In this document: in pieces, positions 1 to 9,620 of the stretch
How positions within the stretch are numbered: position 1 is the first letter of the stretch
How the letters are laid out: every line of letters starts with the position of its first letter
Source of the DNA: Breoghania sp037026715
GTDB taxonomy: Bacteria > Pseudomonadota > Alphaproteobacteria > Rhizobiales > Stappiaceae
Assembly: GCF_037026715.1 (NCBI RefSeq)
Contig: NZ_JBANCG010000005.1
Coordinates: 421,306-485,305 of the forward strand
DNA: 64,000 nucleotides
Direction of reading: 5' to 3'
Program-made: the position numbers and the translations under genes
The notes under the pieces: model-generated
The model's input: the letters and a program-made list of their open reading frames with translations, nothing else
Database searches by the model: none
Told to the model about the DNA's origin: nothing

Positions 1-1572
1 GAAGCCGAAGCCGCCGCCCGTCTCCTTCTGGGTGTAGTCGCGAACCGAGTTTTCCTCATAGACGTGCTGGTAGGCTTCCAGCGACAGCGAGATGCGCCGA
101 CCAAGGAAATACGGCTCGGTGAAGTTGAAGTCGTAGGTGTGCTTGTCGGTACCACCGCCGACCGCCACCCGGACATACTGACCGCGACCGAGGAAGTTCT
201 TCTCGGTGAGTGAGATGTCGCCGATCACGCCATCCGACGTCGAATAACCGATACCGAAGGAGACTTCACCCGTCGACTGCTCCTCGACATCGACATTGAC
301 GATCACCCGATCCGGCGCGCTGCCGCGCTCCGAAGTGATCTTCACGTCCTTGAAAAACTGGAGCTTCTTCAGCCGCCGCTCCGCCTTGTCGAGCAGAACG
401 CGGTTGTAGGCATCGCCCTCGGCGATATCGAACTCGCGGCGAATGACGTACTCGCGGGTGCGGTCGTTGCCACGGATGTTGATCCGCTCCACGTAAACCC
501 GCGGACCTTCCTCGATGTAATAGGTGAGAGAGATCGTGTGGTTCTCGTAGTCGCGATCGGCACGCGGACGAACCTGCGCAAACGCATAGCCACGATTGGC
601 GGCCTCAATGGTGAGGTCCTCCAGCGTCTTCTCCACCTCTTCGGAATTGTACGTCTCGCCGGGATGCGTCCGCACGTAGGACTGCAGCGATTCCGTATTC
701 ACGCCCTGCAGGGAGGAAACGACGTCGACATCGCCAAACGTGTACTTGTCACCCTCGTCAACCGTGAAGGTCACATAGAAGACGTTCTGCTCGCGATCGA
801 GATCGGCGACCGCCGAAACGATCCGGAAGTCCGCATAGCCGTGCTTGTAGTAGAACCGGCGCAGCAGCTCCTGGTCCGCATTCAAACGGTCCGGATCATA
901 GATGTCGGTCGTGCGCAGCCAACTCAGGAACCCACTCTGGCGCGTACGGATGACATCCCGCAGACGGCCGTCGGAGAAGTTCTTGTTGCCGATGAAGGTG
1001 ATGCGCTCGACGCCGGTCTTCGTCCCCTCGTTGATCTCGAACACCAGATCAGCGCGATTGTTGCTGCGATCGATGATCTTCGGATCGACGGTCGCCCGGA
1101 AGCGACCGGAGCGACGGTAGGCCTCGAGGATGCGCTGCACATCCGACTGGATCCGGGCCCTGGTCAGAACGGAGCGCGACTTGGACTGAATGACGCCGGT
1201 GAGCGCCTCGTCGCTGAGCTTCTTGTTACCTTCGAACGAAATCCGATTGATGATCGGGTTCTCGGTAACCGTCACGACGAGGTTCGGCCCCTGCGTCGTC
1301 ACATCGACGTTGGCGAACAGCCCCGTCGCAAACAGCGCCTTGATCGATTCGTCGATATCCGCGGCGCCATAGGGGCGCCCCGGCTTGATGGTCACGTAGG
1401 AGCGCACCGTTTCGTCCTCGACGCGCGTGTTGCCACGCACGACGATGGCACGCGCAACCGCGGCCTCCGCGGATCCAACCAGATTACCAATACCCCCCGG
1501 CAGCAGCGCAATGGCGCCCAAAAGAGCCAGTGTGAGAACCGATACCCGGAACAGCTTGTTGAGAATGCGCAT
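1..1572 (-). CDS. bamA: Outer membrane protein assembly factor BamA (partial, C-terminal barrel cut by window edge)
   Basis: BamA is the core of the BAM complex, which folds and inserts beta-barrel proteins into the outer membrane. The frame is open from an ATG at 1572 (MRILNKLFRV) to base 1, giving 524 codons without a stop. The first 40 or so residues look like a signal peptide ending near AEAA. Successive POTRA repeats follow, for example segments around VVRGNTRVEDETVRSYV, ISFEGNKKLSDEAL and ITFIGNKNFSDGRL, and the start of the beta-barrel (FGIGYSTSDGVIGD, FTEPYFLG) lies near the edge. It follows rseP, the usual order rseP-bamA. The last part of the barrel is outside the window. Confidence 0.96.
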   Translation of the reverse strand, partial: MRILNKLFRVSVLTLALLGAIALLPGGIGNLVGSAEAAVARAIVVRGNTRVEDETVRSYVTIKPGRPYGAADIDESIKALFATGLFANVDVTTQGPNLVVTVTENPIINRISFEGNKKLSDEALTGVIQSKSRSVLTRARIQSDVQRILEAYRRSGRFRATVDPKIIDRSNNRADLVFEINEGTKTGVERITFIGNKNFSDGRLRDVIRTRQSGFLSWLRTTDIYDPDRLNADQELLRRFYYKHGYADFRIVSAVADLDREQNVFYVTFTVDEGDKYTFGDVDVVSSLQGVNTESLQSYVRTHPGETYNSEEVEKTLEDLTIEAANRGYAFAQVRPRADRDYENHTISLTYYIEEGPRVYVERINIRGNDRTREYVIRREFDIAEGDAYNRVLLDKAERRLKKLQFFKDVKITSERGSAPDRVIVNVDVEEQSTGEVSFGIGYSTSDGVIGDISLTEKNFLGRGQYVRVAVGGGTDKHTYDFNFTEPYFLGRRISLSLEAYQHVYEENSVRDYTQKETGGGFGF

Positions 1573-1759
1573 AGAGACGCTATGCCTTTTTTCTTCGAAT
1601 TCCCCGGAGCGACCGCGCACGCATGTGATGCGGCACGCCGATCGACGCTAGTCGTTTTACAGGCTTTGAAAAGGGACGCAACCACTTAGCGCGGACTGCC
1701 CGAAATTCGCGACAAGCGTTGCCTCCGCGCCACGCCGCGATCTCTCCCCCCTCTCGCGG

Positions 1760-2896
1760 TCAGCCACCCAAGAGATGCTTCACATCATTGAACGTTGCGA
1801 AGATCATCAACATGAAAACCAGCGCAAGTCCAACCCTGAAACCGAAATCCTGAACCTTTTCAGGCAGAGGCCGCCCGAAAGCGGCCTCATAGGCATAAAA
1901 TAGCAGATGCCCGCCATCGAGCATCGGGATCGGCATCAGGTTGATGAGGCCGATACTGACCGAGAGGACCGCGGCGAGGTTCAGCAAGGCGGCCAGACCG
2001 AGCGTCGCCACCTGTCCGGAGAACTGCGCGACCCGAATCGGCCCCCCGAGCTGATCGGCGGATTCGCGCCCAGCGAAGATGCCTCCGATGTAGGCGCCCG
2101 TGCGTGCGACGACGTACCAGGTCTCCTTCGCGCCCTCCCCGACCGCCTCGACCGGATTGTAGCTCACCGTATAACGATCGTCAGGCCGCGTGTTCTGCCG
2201 CAGCCCAAGCATGCCCACCTTTTGCGCATTGCCGAACTGGTCGGTGAACTCGCGCAGCTTCGGCGTGGCGACGAGATCGACCGGTGTACCGTTGCGCTCC
2301 ACCGTGATCTCGAGAGGAACACCGGCGCTGACGGTCACGATCCGCTGTATGTCGGCAAAACTGCGGATCGCCTCGCCGTCTATCGACCGGATCACATCGC
2401 CGGGCTCGAAGCCGGCTTCGGATGCGGCGCTTTCGGCCTGAACGGAATCGACCCGCGGCACCGTGTAGGTGCGACCGTAGATCGTGAAGAGCGCGGCGAA
2501 GATGACGATGGCGAGAATGAAGTTGGCAATCGGTCCGGCCGCGACGACCGCAGCCCGCTGCCAGACAGACTTGGCATGGAAGTTACCCTCGCGCTCTTCC
2601 TCGCTCATGCGACTGACGGCTTCGCGATCGGGCACCGAGGCTGCGTTGTCGTCGCCGGCGAACTTCACGTAGCCACCCAGCGGAATCATCGAGATTTTCC
2701 AGCGGGTGCCGTGACGATCATCGAATCCGACGAGTTCCCTCCCGAATCCGACGGAGAACGCGGCCACCTTCACGCCGCACCAGCGCGCGACCAGGAAATG
2801 CCCAAGCTCGTGGAAGAACACGACGATGGTCAGCACAAAAAGAAAAGGGACCAAGTATCCCCACGCCAGAGTGCCGATATCAGTCAGTATAGCCAT
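1760..2896 (-). CDS. rseP: RseP-type site-2 intramembrane zinc protease (M50)
   Basis: This is a membrane-embedded zinc metalloprotease of the site-2 family, which cleaves membrane-anchored anti-sigma factors and leftover signal peptides. The 378-residue protein has an N-terminal membrane helix with the HELGH zinc motif at residues 29-33. A central PDZ domain follows (around GFEPGDVIRSIDGEAI), and a C-terminal LDG-type motif (PIPMLDGGH) precedes the last helix. Length and order match the family. It lies between dxr and bamA, the common arrangement, and probably belongs to the same long transcript. The substrate in this organism cannot be told from the sequence. Confidence 0.95.
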   Translation of the reverse strand: MAILTDIGTLAWGYLVPFLFVLTIVVFFHELGHFLVARWCGVKVAAFSVGFGRELVGFDDRHGTRWKISMIPLGGYVKFAGDDNAASVPDREAVSRMSEEEREGNFHAKSVWQRAAVVAAGPIANFILAIVIFAALFTIYGRTYTVPRVDSVQAESAASEAGFEPGDVIRSIDGEAIRSFADIQRIVTVSAGVPLEITVERNGTPVDLVATPKLREFTDQFGNAQKVGMLGLRQNTRPDDRYTVSYNPVEAVGEGAKETWYVVARTGAYIGGIFAGRESADQLGGPIRVAQFSGQVATLGLAALLNLAAVLSVSIGLINLMPIPMLDGGHLLFYAYEAAFGRPLPEKVQDFGFRVGLALVFMLMIFATFNDVKHLLGG

Positions 2897-3019
2897 TCAC
2901 CTAACCGCTTTGCTTCAAGTCCCGCACCGTAACACAGGAGGGTTACCGAATTCGAATCCGGCCGAAGACAACTTCGAACGTCCACTCTCCGCTCCCACCG
3001 CGGCGCGAATGAGGCGGGA

Positions 3020-4261
3020 TCAGGGCCAGCCGGCCGACGCGGAAAAAGTCTTCTCGCCAATCCCGGCGACCGCCTCGCGCGCTCGCTCCCGGCCGATCCG
3101 GTCGAGCGAAAGCGCCGCATCGAGACTGTCCGGCTCGCGGAGATCGCCCGCCCGTTCCGCCGTCTCGATGACGTTGCGAACGACGGGGACGATATCGCCA
3201 AAGCCGATCTGTTTTTCAAGAAACGCCGCGACCGCGATCTCGTCGGCAGCATTGAGCAAGGCCGTCGCCCCCTGCCCCCTCATCAGGGCCTCCCGCGCCA
3301 GCAAGAGCGCGGGAAAGCGGTCCGTATCCGGACGTTCGAAGGTCAACGTTCCAAGATCCGCGAGGTCGAGCCTGCGCGTCGGCACCTCGATGCGCCGCGG
3401 CCAGGCCATGCAGTGGGCAATGGGCGTGCGCATGTCGGGCGCGCCCAGCTGCGCCAGCAGCGAACCGTCGCAATATTGCACGAGGCCATGCACCGTGGAT
3501 TGCGGATGGACCAGCACGTCCAGTTGATCCGCTTCAAGCGGGAACAGATGGAACGCCTCGATGATCTCGAAGCCCTTGTTCATCAGCGAGGCGGAATCGA
3601 TCGTGATGCGCGCGCCCATCGTCCAGTTGGGATGACGAAGCGCAGCCTCGGGCGTGGCCGCCGCAATTTCAGACCTGGTCCATGTGCGGAAAGGGCCACC
3701 CGAGGCGGTCAGGATCACCTTCTCCACCTGCCCGGCATTGGCCGTCTCGAAGACCTGGAACAAAGCGTTGTGTTCGGAATCGACCGGCAGGATGGTCGCA
3801 CCGCAGCGCGCAGCTTCGCGCATCACGAGACCGCCCGCACAAACGAGCGATTCCTTGTTGGCGAGCGCCACGGCCCGCCCCTGCTGCACGGCGGCCAGAG
3901 TGGGAGCGAGCCCGGCCGCCCCAACGATCGCGGCAACGACCATGTCGGCCGGCATTCCGGCGGCCTCCACGACCGCCGCCTCTCCTGCGGCGGCCTCGAT
4001 CCCGGTTCCGGCCAGCGCGTCGCGCAGATCCTCCAGGCGAGACGGATCCGCCACGACCGCCCGTTGCGCTCCAAGCTCCCTTGCCTGGTGCGTGAGGCGT
4101 TCGACATTCCGGTTGGCCACCAGGGCCACAACCTCGAAGCTGTCGCGGTGCCGGCAGATCAGATCGACCGTATTACAGCCGATCGACCCGGTGGATCCGA
4201 GCACGACGACGCGCAGCGGATTCTCGCGCCGCTCAAGTGACACATTCACGACTTCGGACAA
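3020..4261 (-). CDS. dxr: 1-deoxy-D-xylulose 5-phosphate reductoisomerase
   Basis: Dxr converts 1-deoxy-D-xylulose 5-phosphate to 2-C-methyl-D-erythritol 4-phosphate with NADPH, the first committed step of the MEP isoprenoid pathway. The NADPH-binding loop GSTGSIG is at residues 22-28. The metal and substrate region shows ILPVDSEHNALFQ and the active-site stretch ITIDSASLMNKG, both typical of Dxr. The protein is 413 residues, slightly longer than the family norm because of a short N-terminal addition; a start a few codons downstream cannot be excluded. It sits with uppS, which uses isoprenoid precursors, as in many alphaproteobacteria. Confidence 0.96.
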   Translation of the reverse strand: MSEVVNVSLERRENPLRVVVLGSTGSIGCNTVDLICRHRDSFEVVALVANRNVERLTHQARELGAQRAVVADPSRLEDLRDALAGTGIEAAAGEAAVVEAAGMPADMVVAAIVGAAGLAPTLAAVQQGRAVALANKESLVCAGGLVMREAARCGATILPVDSEHNALFQVFETANAGQVEKVILTASGGPFRTWTRSEIAAATPEAALRHPNWTMGARITIDSASLMNKGFEIIEAFHLFPLEADQLDVLVHPQSTVHGLVQYCDGSLLAQLGAPDMRTPIAHCMAWPRRIEVPTRRLDLADLGTLTFERPDTDRFPALLLAREALMRGQGATALLNAADEIAVAAFLEKQIGFGDIVPVVRNVIETAERAGDLREPDSLDAALSLDRIGRERAREAVAGIGEKTFSASAGWP

Positions 4262-4327
4262 TTTCCTGTTCCCGTATCAGCTTCGCCGCAGGCAACGCGC
4301 AGGCTCACGACGAAGGAAACGGCCTTG

Positions 4328-5179
4328 CTACTGCATCGCAAGACCAAGCGACGGATCCCCGCCGCCGCTCGCGGCCAATCCGATGGCGTAAGCCGCGACA
4401 GTCGCGGCCAACAGACCGTCGACCCGGTCCATGATACCACCGTGGCCGGGGATGAGCGTTCCTGAATCCTTCACGCCGAAATGGCGCTTGAGCGCCGATT
4501 CCGCCAGATCGCCGAGCTGCGACGCAACGGAGAGCGGCAATGCGACCAGCGCGACGACCAGCGGCGCCCCTATCCCGCTGATCATCGAGACCGCCCACGC
4601 AGCCAGCGCGCCGCCAGCAAGCCCGCCGATCGCGCCGGACCAGGTCTTCTTCGGAGAAACCGCCGGCCAGAGTTTCGGCCCACCGAGGGTGCGACCGACA
4701 AAATAGGCGGCGATGTCGGTTGCCCACGTCAGAGCCACGACGACGGCGACGGCCCACAGGCCGTTGTCGCCAAGCCGCAACGCACTGAGCGCGATCACCG
4801 GCAATCCGGCATAAAGGACGCCGAGCGCGATCCATGGCGGCCGGCCGGACAGAAGCGACAGCAAGCCGACGATGATCATCGTATCGACGATGAACATCGC
4901 CGCGTAGAAATTGCTCGACCACCACACGCCGGCCACCGCTGCAACCAGACCGAAGGCGGCGAACAGCGCGACGAAATCCCTGCTATGGGTGATCCGGCTC
5001 CATTCATCGAGAACGAGCAGTCCCGCGACCGCGATGACGACGAGAAACAGCCAGCTCCCATACCAGACAACGAACAGAAAGAGGGGCGCAAGGACAAGGG
5101 CGGAGACGACGCGCGTGACCAGATTTGATGGTCCGGCGGGCTTTTCTGGTTCCGTGCCGGATGTGTCGTCCCTGCTCAT
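4328..5179 (-). CDS. cdsA: Phosphatidate cytidylyltransferase
   Basis: CdsA makes CDP-diacylglycerol from phosphatidic acid and CTP, the branch point for phospholipid synthesis in the inner membrane. The 283-residue protein is a multi-spanning membrane protein. Near its C-terminus it has the CDP-diglyceride synthase signature, seen here as SALKRHFGVKDSGTLIPGHG and then GIMDRVDG. Its start codon overlaps the stop of uppS by four bases (5176-5179), so the two are probably translationally coupled. Membership of the rpsB-to-bamA cluster supports the call. Confidence 0.95.
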   Translation of the reverse strand: MSRDDTSGTEPEKPAGPSNLVTRVVSALVLAPLFLFVVWYGSWLFLVVIAVAGLLVLDEWSRITHSRDFVALFAAFGLVAAVAGVWWSSNFYAAMFIVDTMIIVGLLSLLSGRPPWIALGVLYAGLPVIALSALRLGDNGLWAVAVVVALTWATDIAAYFVGRTLGGPKLWPAVSPKKTWSGAIGGLAGGALAAWAVSMISGIGAPLVVALVALPLSVASQLGDLAESALKRHFGVKDSGTLIPGHGGIMDRVDGLLAATVAAYAIGLAASGGGDPSLGLAMQ

Positions 5180-5946
5180 GGAGCGACCTGCGAAGACACG
5201 CGGCCAAAGCGGCGTTCGCGCTTGGCATAAGCCGCAAGCGCCTTATCGAAGGCGGCTTCGTCATAATCTGGCCAGAGCGCAGGTTCGAAATAGAATTCGG
5301 CATAGGCAGCCTGCCAGAGCAGGAAATTCGAAAGCCGCTGCTCGCCGCTGGTTCGGATGATCAGATCGGGATCGGGGATGTCGGCGGTATAGAGTCGTTC
5401 CGTTATCGCCTCGCTGCAGATCGCCTGCGGATCGAGCGTCCCGGCGGCAACGTCGTCGGCAAGGCGCCGCACGGCGTCGACCAGTTCCTGCCGGCTGCCA
5501 TAGTTGAAAGCCACCACCAATGTGAGAGCGGTATTTTCGCAGGTGAGCCGTTCGGCTTCCTCCAGCAGAGCACGAATATCGCTCGCCAGCCCCTCCCGCG
5601 CGCCGATAACACGGACACGCACGCCGTTCTTGTGCAGATTGGCGAGATCCGTGCGCACGAAACGGCGCAGAAGCCCCAGAAGATACGAGACTTCGCTCGG
5701 CGGCCGGGACCAGTTTTCCGACGAGAAGCTGAAGAGCGTGAGGGTCTCTACACCCGTCTCGATGCTGCGCTGCACGATCCGGCGGATGACCTCGGCACCG
5801 CGCCGGTGTCCCTCGGTGCGGGGCAAGCCGCGCGCCTTGGCCCACCGGCCGTTGCCGTCCATGATGATGGCGACATGGCGAGGCACACAACCATCTGCGG
5901 ACGGTTGCCGGGCGGCCAGATCACTCGCATCTGCGGTAAAGGTCAT
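5176..5946 (-). CDS. uppS: Isoprenyl transferase (undecaprenyl diphosphate synthase)
   Basis: This cis-prenyltransferase makes undecaprenyl diphosphate, the lipid carrier for peptidoglycan and other wall polymers. The catalytic motif HVAIIMDGNGRWAKARG is present with the key Asp at residue 30. The later conserved stretches (TLFSFSSENWSRP, LTLVVAFNYGSR, PDLIIRTSGEQRLSNFLLWQ) are intact. Length (256 residues) is normal. It overlaps cdsA by four bases and follows frr, the conserved order in this group. Confidence 0.96.
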   Translation of the reverse strand: MTFTADASDLAARQPSADGCVPRHVAIIMDGNGRWAKARGLPRTEGHRRGAEVIRRIVQRSIETGVETLTLFSFSSENWSRPPSEVSYLLGLLRRFVRTDLANLHKNGVRVRVIGAREGLASDIRALLEEAERLTCENTALTLVVAFNYGSRQELVDAVRRLADDVAAGTLDPQAICSEAITERLYTADIPDPDLIIRTSGEQRLSNFLLWQAAYAEFYFEPALWPDYDEAAFDKALAAYAKRERRFGRVSSQVAP

Positions 5947-5979
5947 AATGGTCCAGCCGTTTCTCCACGGAACGCCGCG

Positions 5980-6543
5980 TCAGACTTGAGAGATTTCCTT
6001 TTCCTTGCGCTCCACCACAACATCGATCTCGGCGATCATGTCGTCTGTGAGTTTCTGCACATCATCGGACAAGCCGCGCTGCTCGTCCTGGCTGATCTCG
6101 CCGTCCTTCTCCAGCTTCTTCAGAAGCTCCATGCCGTCGCGGCGCACGTGCCGCACAGCCACGCGCGCCTGCTCGGCATACTTGTGCGCAACCTTGGCCA
6201 ATTCCTGACGACGCTCTTCGTTCAGTTCGGGAATCGGAAGCCGCAGGTTCGTGCCGTCGATCACCGGATTCAGGCCGAGGCTGGAATTGCGGATGGCTTT
6301 TTCCACCGCACCCACCATGCCCTTGTCCCAGACCTGAATGGAGACCATGCGCGGCTCGGGAACCGAGATCGTGCCGACCTGGTTGATCGGCATCTGCTGG
6401 CCATAGGCTTCGACAGTGATCGACTCGAGCATGCTGGAAGAGGCACGCCCTGTGCGCAAGCCGGAAAGTTCCGTCTTCAGAACCGAAATGGCGCCTTCCA
6501 TGCGGCGCTTCAGATCCTTGATGTCGAGTTGAGCGTCTGCCAT
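5980..6543 (-). CDS. frr: Ribosome recycling factor
   Basis: RRF splits the post-termination ribosome together with EF-G. The protein starts MADAQLDIKDLKRRMEG and shows the family motifs LSGLRTGRASSSML and VEAYG near the N-terminus and a long helical C-terminal half. I chose the ATG at 6543 (187 codons, 186 residues counting Met, the standard size). An in-frame upstream extension to 6630 has no family similarity and is very arginine-rich. It lies between pyrH and uppS, as expected. Confidence 0.96.
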   Translation of the reverse strand: MADAQLDIKDLKRRMEGAISVLKTELSGLRTGRASSSMLESITVEAYGQQMPINQVGTISVPEPRMVSIQVWDKGMVGAVEKAIRNSSLGLNPVIDGTNLRLPIPELNEERRQELAKVAHKYAEQARVAVRHVRRDGMELLKKLEKDGEISQDEQRGLSDDVQKLTDDMIAEIDVVVERKEKEISQV

Positions 6544-6710
6544 CGTTTCCTCTCGTGCATATCTGCGGTGCCGAAGCGCATCCTGCGCCGTCCGCCCCCT
6601 GGTCGGTCGCCGTTGAAGGCAGACAGTCAAGCCCGTCGTCGGCCCTGCCCGCCTTCAGCGGCCGACGCTTCGTGCCGCACCTTCGTGACGTTCGCCGTCT
6701 GATGTTCGGC

Positions 6711-7430
6711 CTAGTCGCTGACGATCGTCGCCCGCCCCTTGCCTCGCAGAACCTCCACGAGCGCGCCGGGGGTGTGAATCGAGAACACGATTACCGGAAT
6801 AGCATTGTCGCGGGCAAGGGCTATCGCCGCCGCATCCATGATGTTCAGGCCCTTTGCCAGAACTTCCTGGTGCGTGAGCTTGTCATAGCGCACCGCATTC
6901 GGGTCTTTCTTGGGATCGGCGGAATAGATGCCGTCCACGTTGGTCGCCTTGAGAAGGGCATCGCATTCCATCTCCGCGGCGCGCAGCGCAGCGCCTGAGT
7001 CGGTCGTGAAGAACGGATTGCCGGTCCCGCCGACGAAGACGAGAACCTCGCCTGCCGCGAAGCGGTCATCGGCCGCGCGCTGCGTGAAGGTTTCGCAGAT
7101 ACTCGGCATCTGCACGGCGGAGAACACCCGCGCCGGGATCCCCTGCCCGCGCAGCGCATCGGCAAGCGCAAGGCCGTTCATGACCGTGGCGAGCATGCCC
7201 ATGTGATCGCCTGTCGCCCGCGACGCGCCCTTGGCCGCGACCTGGACGCCGCGAAAAATGTTACCGCCACCGACGACGAGGCCGATCCGCACCCCCAACC
7301 GGACCGCATCCGCGATGTCGTGGACGATACGTGCGACCACATCCGGGTCGATGCCGAAGCCCTGGCTTCCCATCAGCGCTTCGCCGGAGAGCTTGAGCAG
7401 AACGCGCCGCCAGCGCAGATCGTCGGTCAT
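6711..7430 (-). CDS. pyrH: UMP kinase
   Basis: PyrH phosphorylates UMP to UDP using ATP and is the hexameric bacterial type, a member of the amino acid kinase fold. The 239-residue sequence shows VLLKLSGEALMG at the N-terminus, GLVVGGGNIFRG in the phosphate-binding region and the conserved TTDSGAALRAAEM and NVDGIYSADPKK segments. It lies between tsf and frr, the near-universal order. A terminator-like hairpin lies just upstream, between tsf and pyrH. Confidence 0.97.
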   Translation of the reverse strand: MTDDLRWRRVLLKLSGEALMGSQGFGIDPDVVARIVHDIADAVRLGVRIGLVVGGGNIFRGVQVAAKGASRATGDHMGMLATVMNGLALADALRGQGIPARVFSAVQMPSICETFTQRAADDRFAAGEVLVFVGGTGNPFFTTDSGAALRAAEMECDALLKATNVDGIYSADPKKDPNAVRYDKLTHQEVLAKGLNIMDAAAIALARDNAIPVIVFSIHTPGALVEVLRGKGRATIVSD

Positions 7431-7477
7431 TCTTGTTTTCCTTTAGCGGGGAGTGAAGCGGCACCGATTGCAGACAT

Positions 7478-7507
7478 AAAAAGGGCGCCGGATCGCTCCG
7501 ACGCCCC
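7478..7507 (-). terminator. Rho-independent terminator-like hairpin between tsf and pyrH
   Basis: Read on the minus strand, a GC-rich stem (GGGCG with internal CGGA arms, loop GCGA) is followed by five T residues. It sits directly after the tsf stop codon and before pyrH. It could end or attenuate the abundant rpsB-tsf message, with reduced read-through into pyrH. Confidence 0.65.
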
Positions 7508-7514
7508 AAAGGCT

Positions 7515-8441
7515 TTAGTTGCCGGAAGTCGCCGCTGCGACCTCGGCTGCGAAATCCGTCTCTTCTTTCTCGATACCCTCGCCAAGGGCATAGCGAACGA
7601 AGCCCGTCACCTTGACGGCGGTGCCAAGCTCCGTGGCAAGCGCGGCAACGGCGGCTTCCACGGTCTTGTCGGGGTCGATGACGAAGGCCTGCTTCAGCAG
7701 CGTCGACTCTTCGTAGAACTTGCGCATGCGGCCTTCCACCATCTTCTCGATGATGTTCTCCGGCTTGCCGGACTCGCGCGCCTGCTCCGAATAGACCTGA
7801 CGCTCGCGCTCGGCCACTTCCGGATCGACCTCTTCCGCGGACAGGGCCAGCGGGTTGGTCGCCGCGATGTGCATCGCGATCTGGCGGCCCAGAGCGGAAA
7901 GCTTGGCGGTGTCGCCGGTGGACTCCAGACCGACGAGCACGCCGATCTTGCCGATCCCGTCACCCGCGGCATTGTGCACGTAGGTGGCGACGACGCCGGC
8001 CGGAACCGAAACGGTCGCCGTGCGGCGCAGCGTCATGTTCTCGCCGATCGTGGCGATCAGGTCCTTGAGGGCAGCATCGATCGTGCCGGACTTGCCCGGA
8101 TAGTCTGCAGCCGCAAGCTTCTCCACATCGCCATCGACGCCGAGAGCGGCCTTGGAAACGTCGGACACAAAGCCCTGGAAATTCTCGTTGCGGGCGACGA
8201 AGTCGGTCTCGGAATTGACCTCGACGACGGCGGCCTTGTTGCCGGCCTCTGCAACGCCCACGAGACCTTCGGCCGCAACGCGACCGGCCTTCTTCGCGGC
8301 CTTCGCGAGACCCTTGGTGCGCAGCCAGTCGATCGCGGCTTCCATATCGCCGCCGTTTTCGCTGAGCGCGTTCTTGCAATCCATCATGCCGGCTCCGGTC
8401 TTTTCGCGGAGCTCTTTCACCATCGCAGCGGTAATGGTCAT
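7515..8441 (-). CDS. tsf: Translation elongation factor Ts
   Basis: EF-Ts is the nucleotide exchange factor for EF-Tu. The protein starts MTITAAMVKELREKTGAGMM, the classic N-terminal UBA-like module with the TGAGMMDCKNAL motif. The core contains NSETDFVARNENFQ, the conserved EF-Tu contact region. Length is 308 residues, as in other alphaproteobacteria. The start at 8441 was chosen because the in-frame sequence upstream to 8741 is low-complexity Arg/Pro antisense of rpsB. It forms a pair with rpsB. Confidence 0.97.
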   Translation of the reverse strand: MTITAAMVKELREKTGAGMMDCKNALSENGGDMEAAIDWLRTKGLAKAAKKAGRVAAEGLVGVAEAGNKAAVVEVNSETDFVARNENFQGFVSDVSKAALGVDGDVEKLAAADYPGKSGTIDAALKDLIATIGENMTLRRTATVSVPAGVVATYVHNAAGDGIGKIGVLVGLESTGDTAKLSALGRQIAMHIAATNPLALSAEEVDPEVAERERQVYSEQARESGKPENIIEKMVEGRMRKFYEESTLLKQAFVIDPDKTVEAAVAALATELGTAVKVTGFVRYALGEGIEKEETDFAAEVAAATSGN

Positions 8442-8586
8442 CGGTGCCTCTCGTGATGCTGAGGATCCCCGACCAGCAGCAGCCCGCCGGGCATCATACG
8501 TGAAACGACGGCCGCACAGCGGTCTGCCCGCCGGCGGCCCCTCGTTCTGTCTTCTACCGTGCCGCGCATGACGCGGCGACGAACGC

Positions 8587-9417
8587 TCAGGCCTCGCCGG
8601 CGGTCGTGTTCGCCGTCTCGGCGGTCTCGGTCGCAACGACCTCCTCGGCAGCCTCTTCGGCTTCCAGAGCCGGCTCGTCGAGCACCTCTTCAGCGGCACC
8701 GAGGTCAAGCCCCATGCCGCCCTGCGCGCGGGCGATGCCATCGATGGCGGCGCGCGAGATCAGATCGCAGTAGAGCTGGATGGCGCGGCCTGCGTCGTCA
8801 TTGCCCGGAACCGGATAGGTGATGCCGGCCGGATCGCAGTTGCTGTCGAGGATTGCGGCAACCGGAATACCCAGACGACGGGCTTCCTGAATGGCGATGG
8901 CTTCGCGGTTGGTATCGATCACGAAGATAAGGTCGGGGATGCCGCCCATATCCTTGATACCGCCGAGGTTGCGCTCCAGCTTGTCGCGCTCGCGGTCCAT
9001 GAAGAGCCGCTCTTTCTTGGTCAGCTTCGCGGTGACCTGCTCGCTGGAGAGCATCTCCTCGAGCTTGCGCAGACGCTGAATGGCGCCGGAGATGGTCTTC
9101 CAGTTGGTCAGCATGCCGCCGAGCCAGCGGGCGTTGACGAAATACTGCGCGGACTTGCGCGCGGCATCCGCCACCGGCTCCTGAGCCTGACGCTTGGTGC
9201 CGACGATCAGCACGCGGCCGCCGGCGGCGACCGTGTCGGAAACGGCCTTCAGCGCCTGGTGCAGAAGCGGAACCGTCTGCGACAGGTCGATGATGTGGAC
9301 GTTGTTGCGCACGCCGAAGAGGTAATCACCCATCTTCGGGTTCCAACGGTGCTTCTGGTGACCGAAGTGGACGCCGGCTTCCAGCAGCTGGCGCATGGTA
9401 AAATCAGGCAAAGCCAT
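8587..9417 (-). CDS. rpsB: 30S ribosomal protein S2
   Basis: S2 binds the small subunit and helps recruit S1. The sequence begins MALPDFTMRQLLEAGVHFGH and contains HRWNPKMGDYLFG, NARWLGGMLTNWKTI and PDLIFVIDTNREAIAIQEA, all S2 signatures. It is 276 residues, with an acidic, Glu/Ala-rich C-terminal tail of about 45 residues that is commonly seen in alphaproteobacteria. A good promoter lies about 115-145 bases upstream of the start codon. Confidence 0.97.
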   Translation of the reverse strand: MALPDFTMRQLLEAGVHFGHQKHRWNPKMGDYLFGVRNNVHIIDLSQTVPLLHQALKAVSDTVAAGGRVLIVGTKRQAQEPVADAARKSAQYFVNARWLGGMLTNWKTISGAIQRLRKLEEMLSSEQVTAKLTKKERLFMDRERDKLERNLGGIKDMGGIPDLIFVIDTNREAIAIQEARRLGIPVAAILDSNCDPAGITYPVPGNDDAGRAIQLYCDLISRAAIDGIARAQGGMGLDLGAAEEVLDEPALEAEEAAEEVVATETAETANTTAGEA

Positions 9418-9532
9418 GCCTTGGTATCTCCGTTTTTCCGGTTAGCCTCCACGGAGCGGTAACGGGAAGACCCGATCACCGGATGGACAGAGGCGCAGTC
9501 GCGCCGCCCTGCTCCGCGTGTGGAATGGGCGC

Positions 9533-9561
9533 CTTATAGTGCGCGCGGAGAACCGTTTCAA
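9533..9561 (-). promoter_or_regulatory. Sigma70-type promoter of rpsB-tsf
   Basis: On the minus strand, TTGAAA (9556-9561) is followed by a 17-base spacer and TATAAG (9533-9538). This is a near-consensus housekeeping promoter for this group. Transcription would start near 9527, leaving a leader of roughly 110 bases before rpsB. In other bacteria the rpsB leader is a site of S2 autoregulation; whether that holds here is inference. Confidence 0.7.
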
Positions 9562-9620
9562 GGCATCAATGGCACGAAGCAGGGAAGAAACCGGATCAAG
9601 ACGACGCAAAGGCCGCGAAC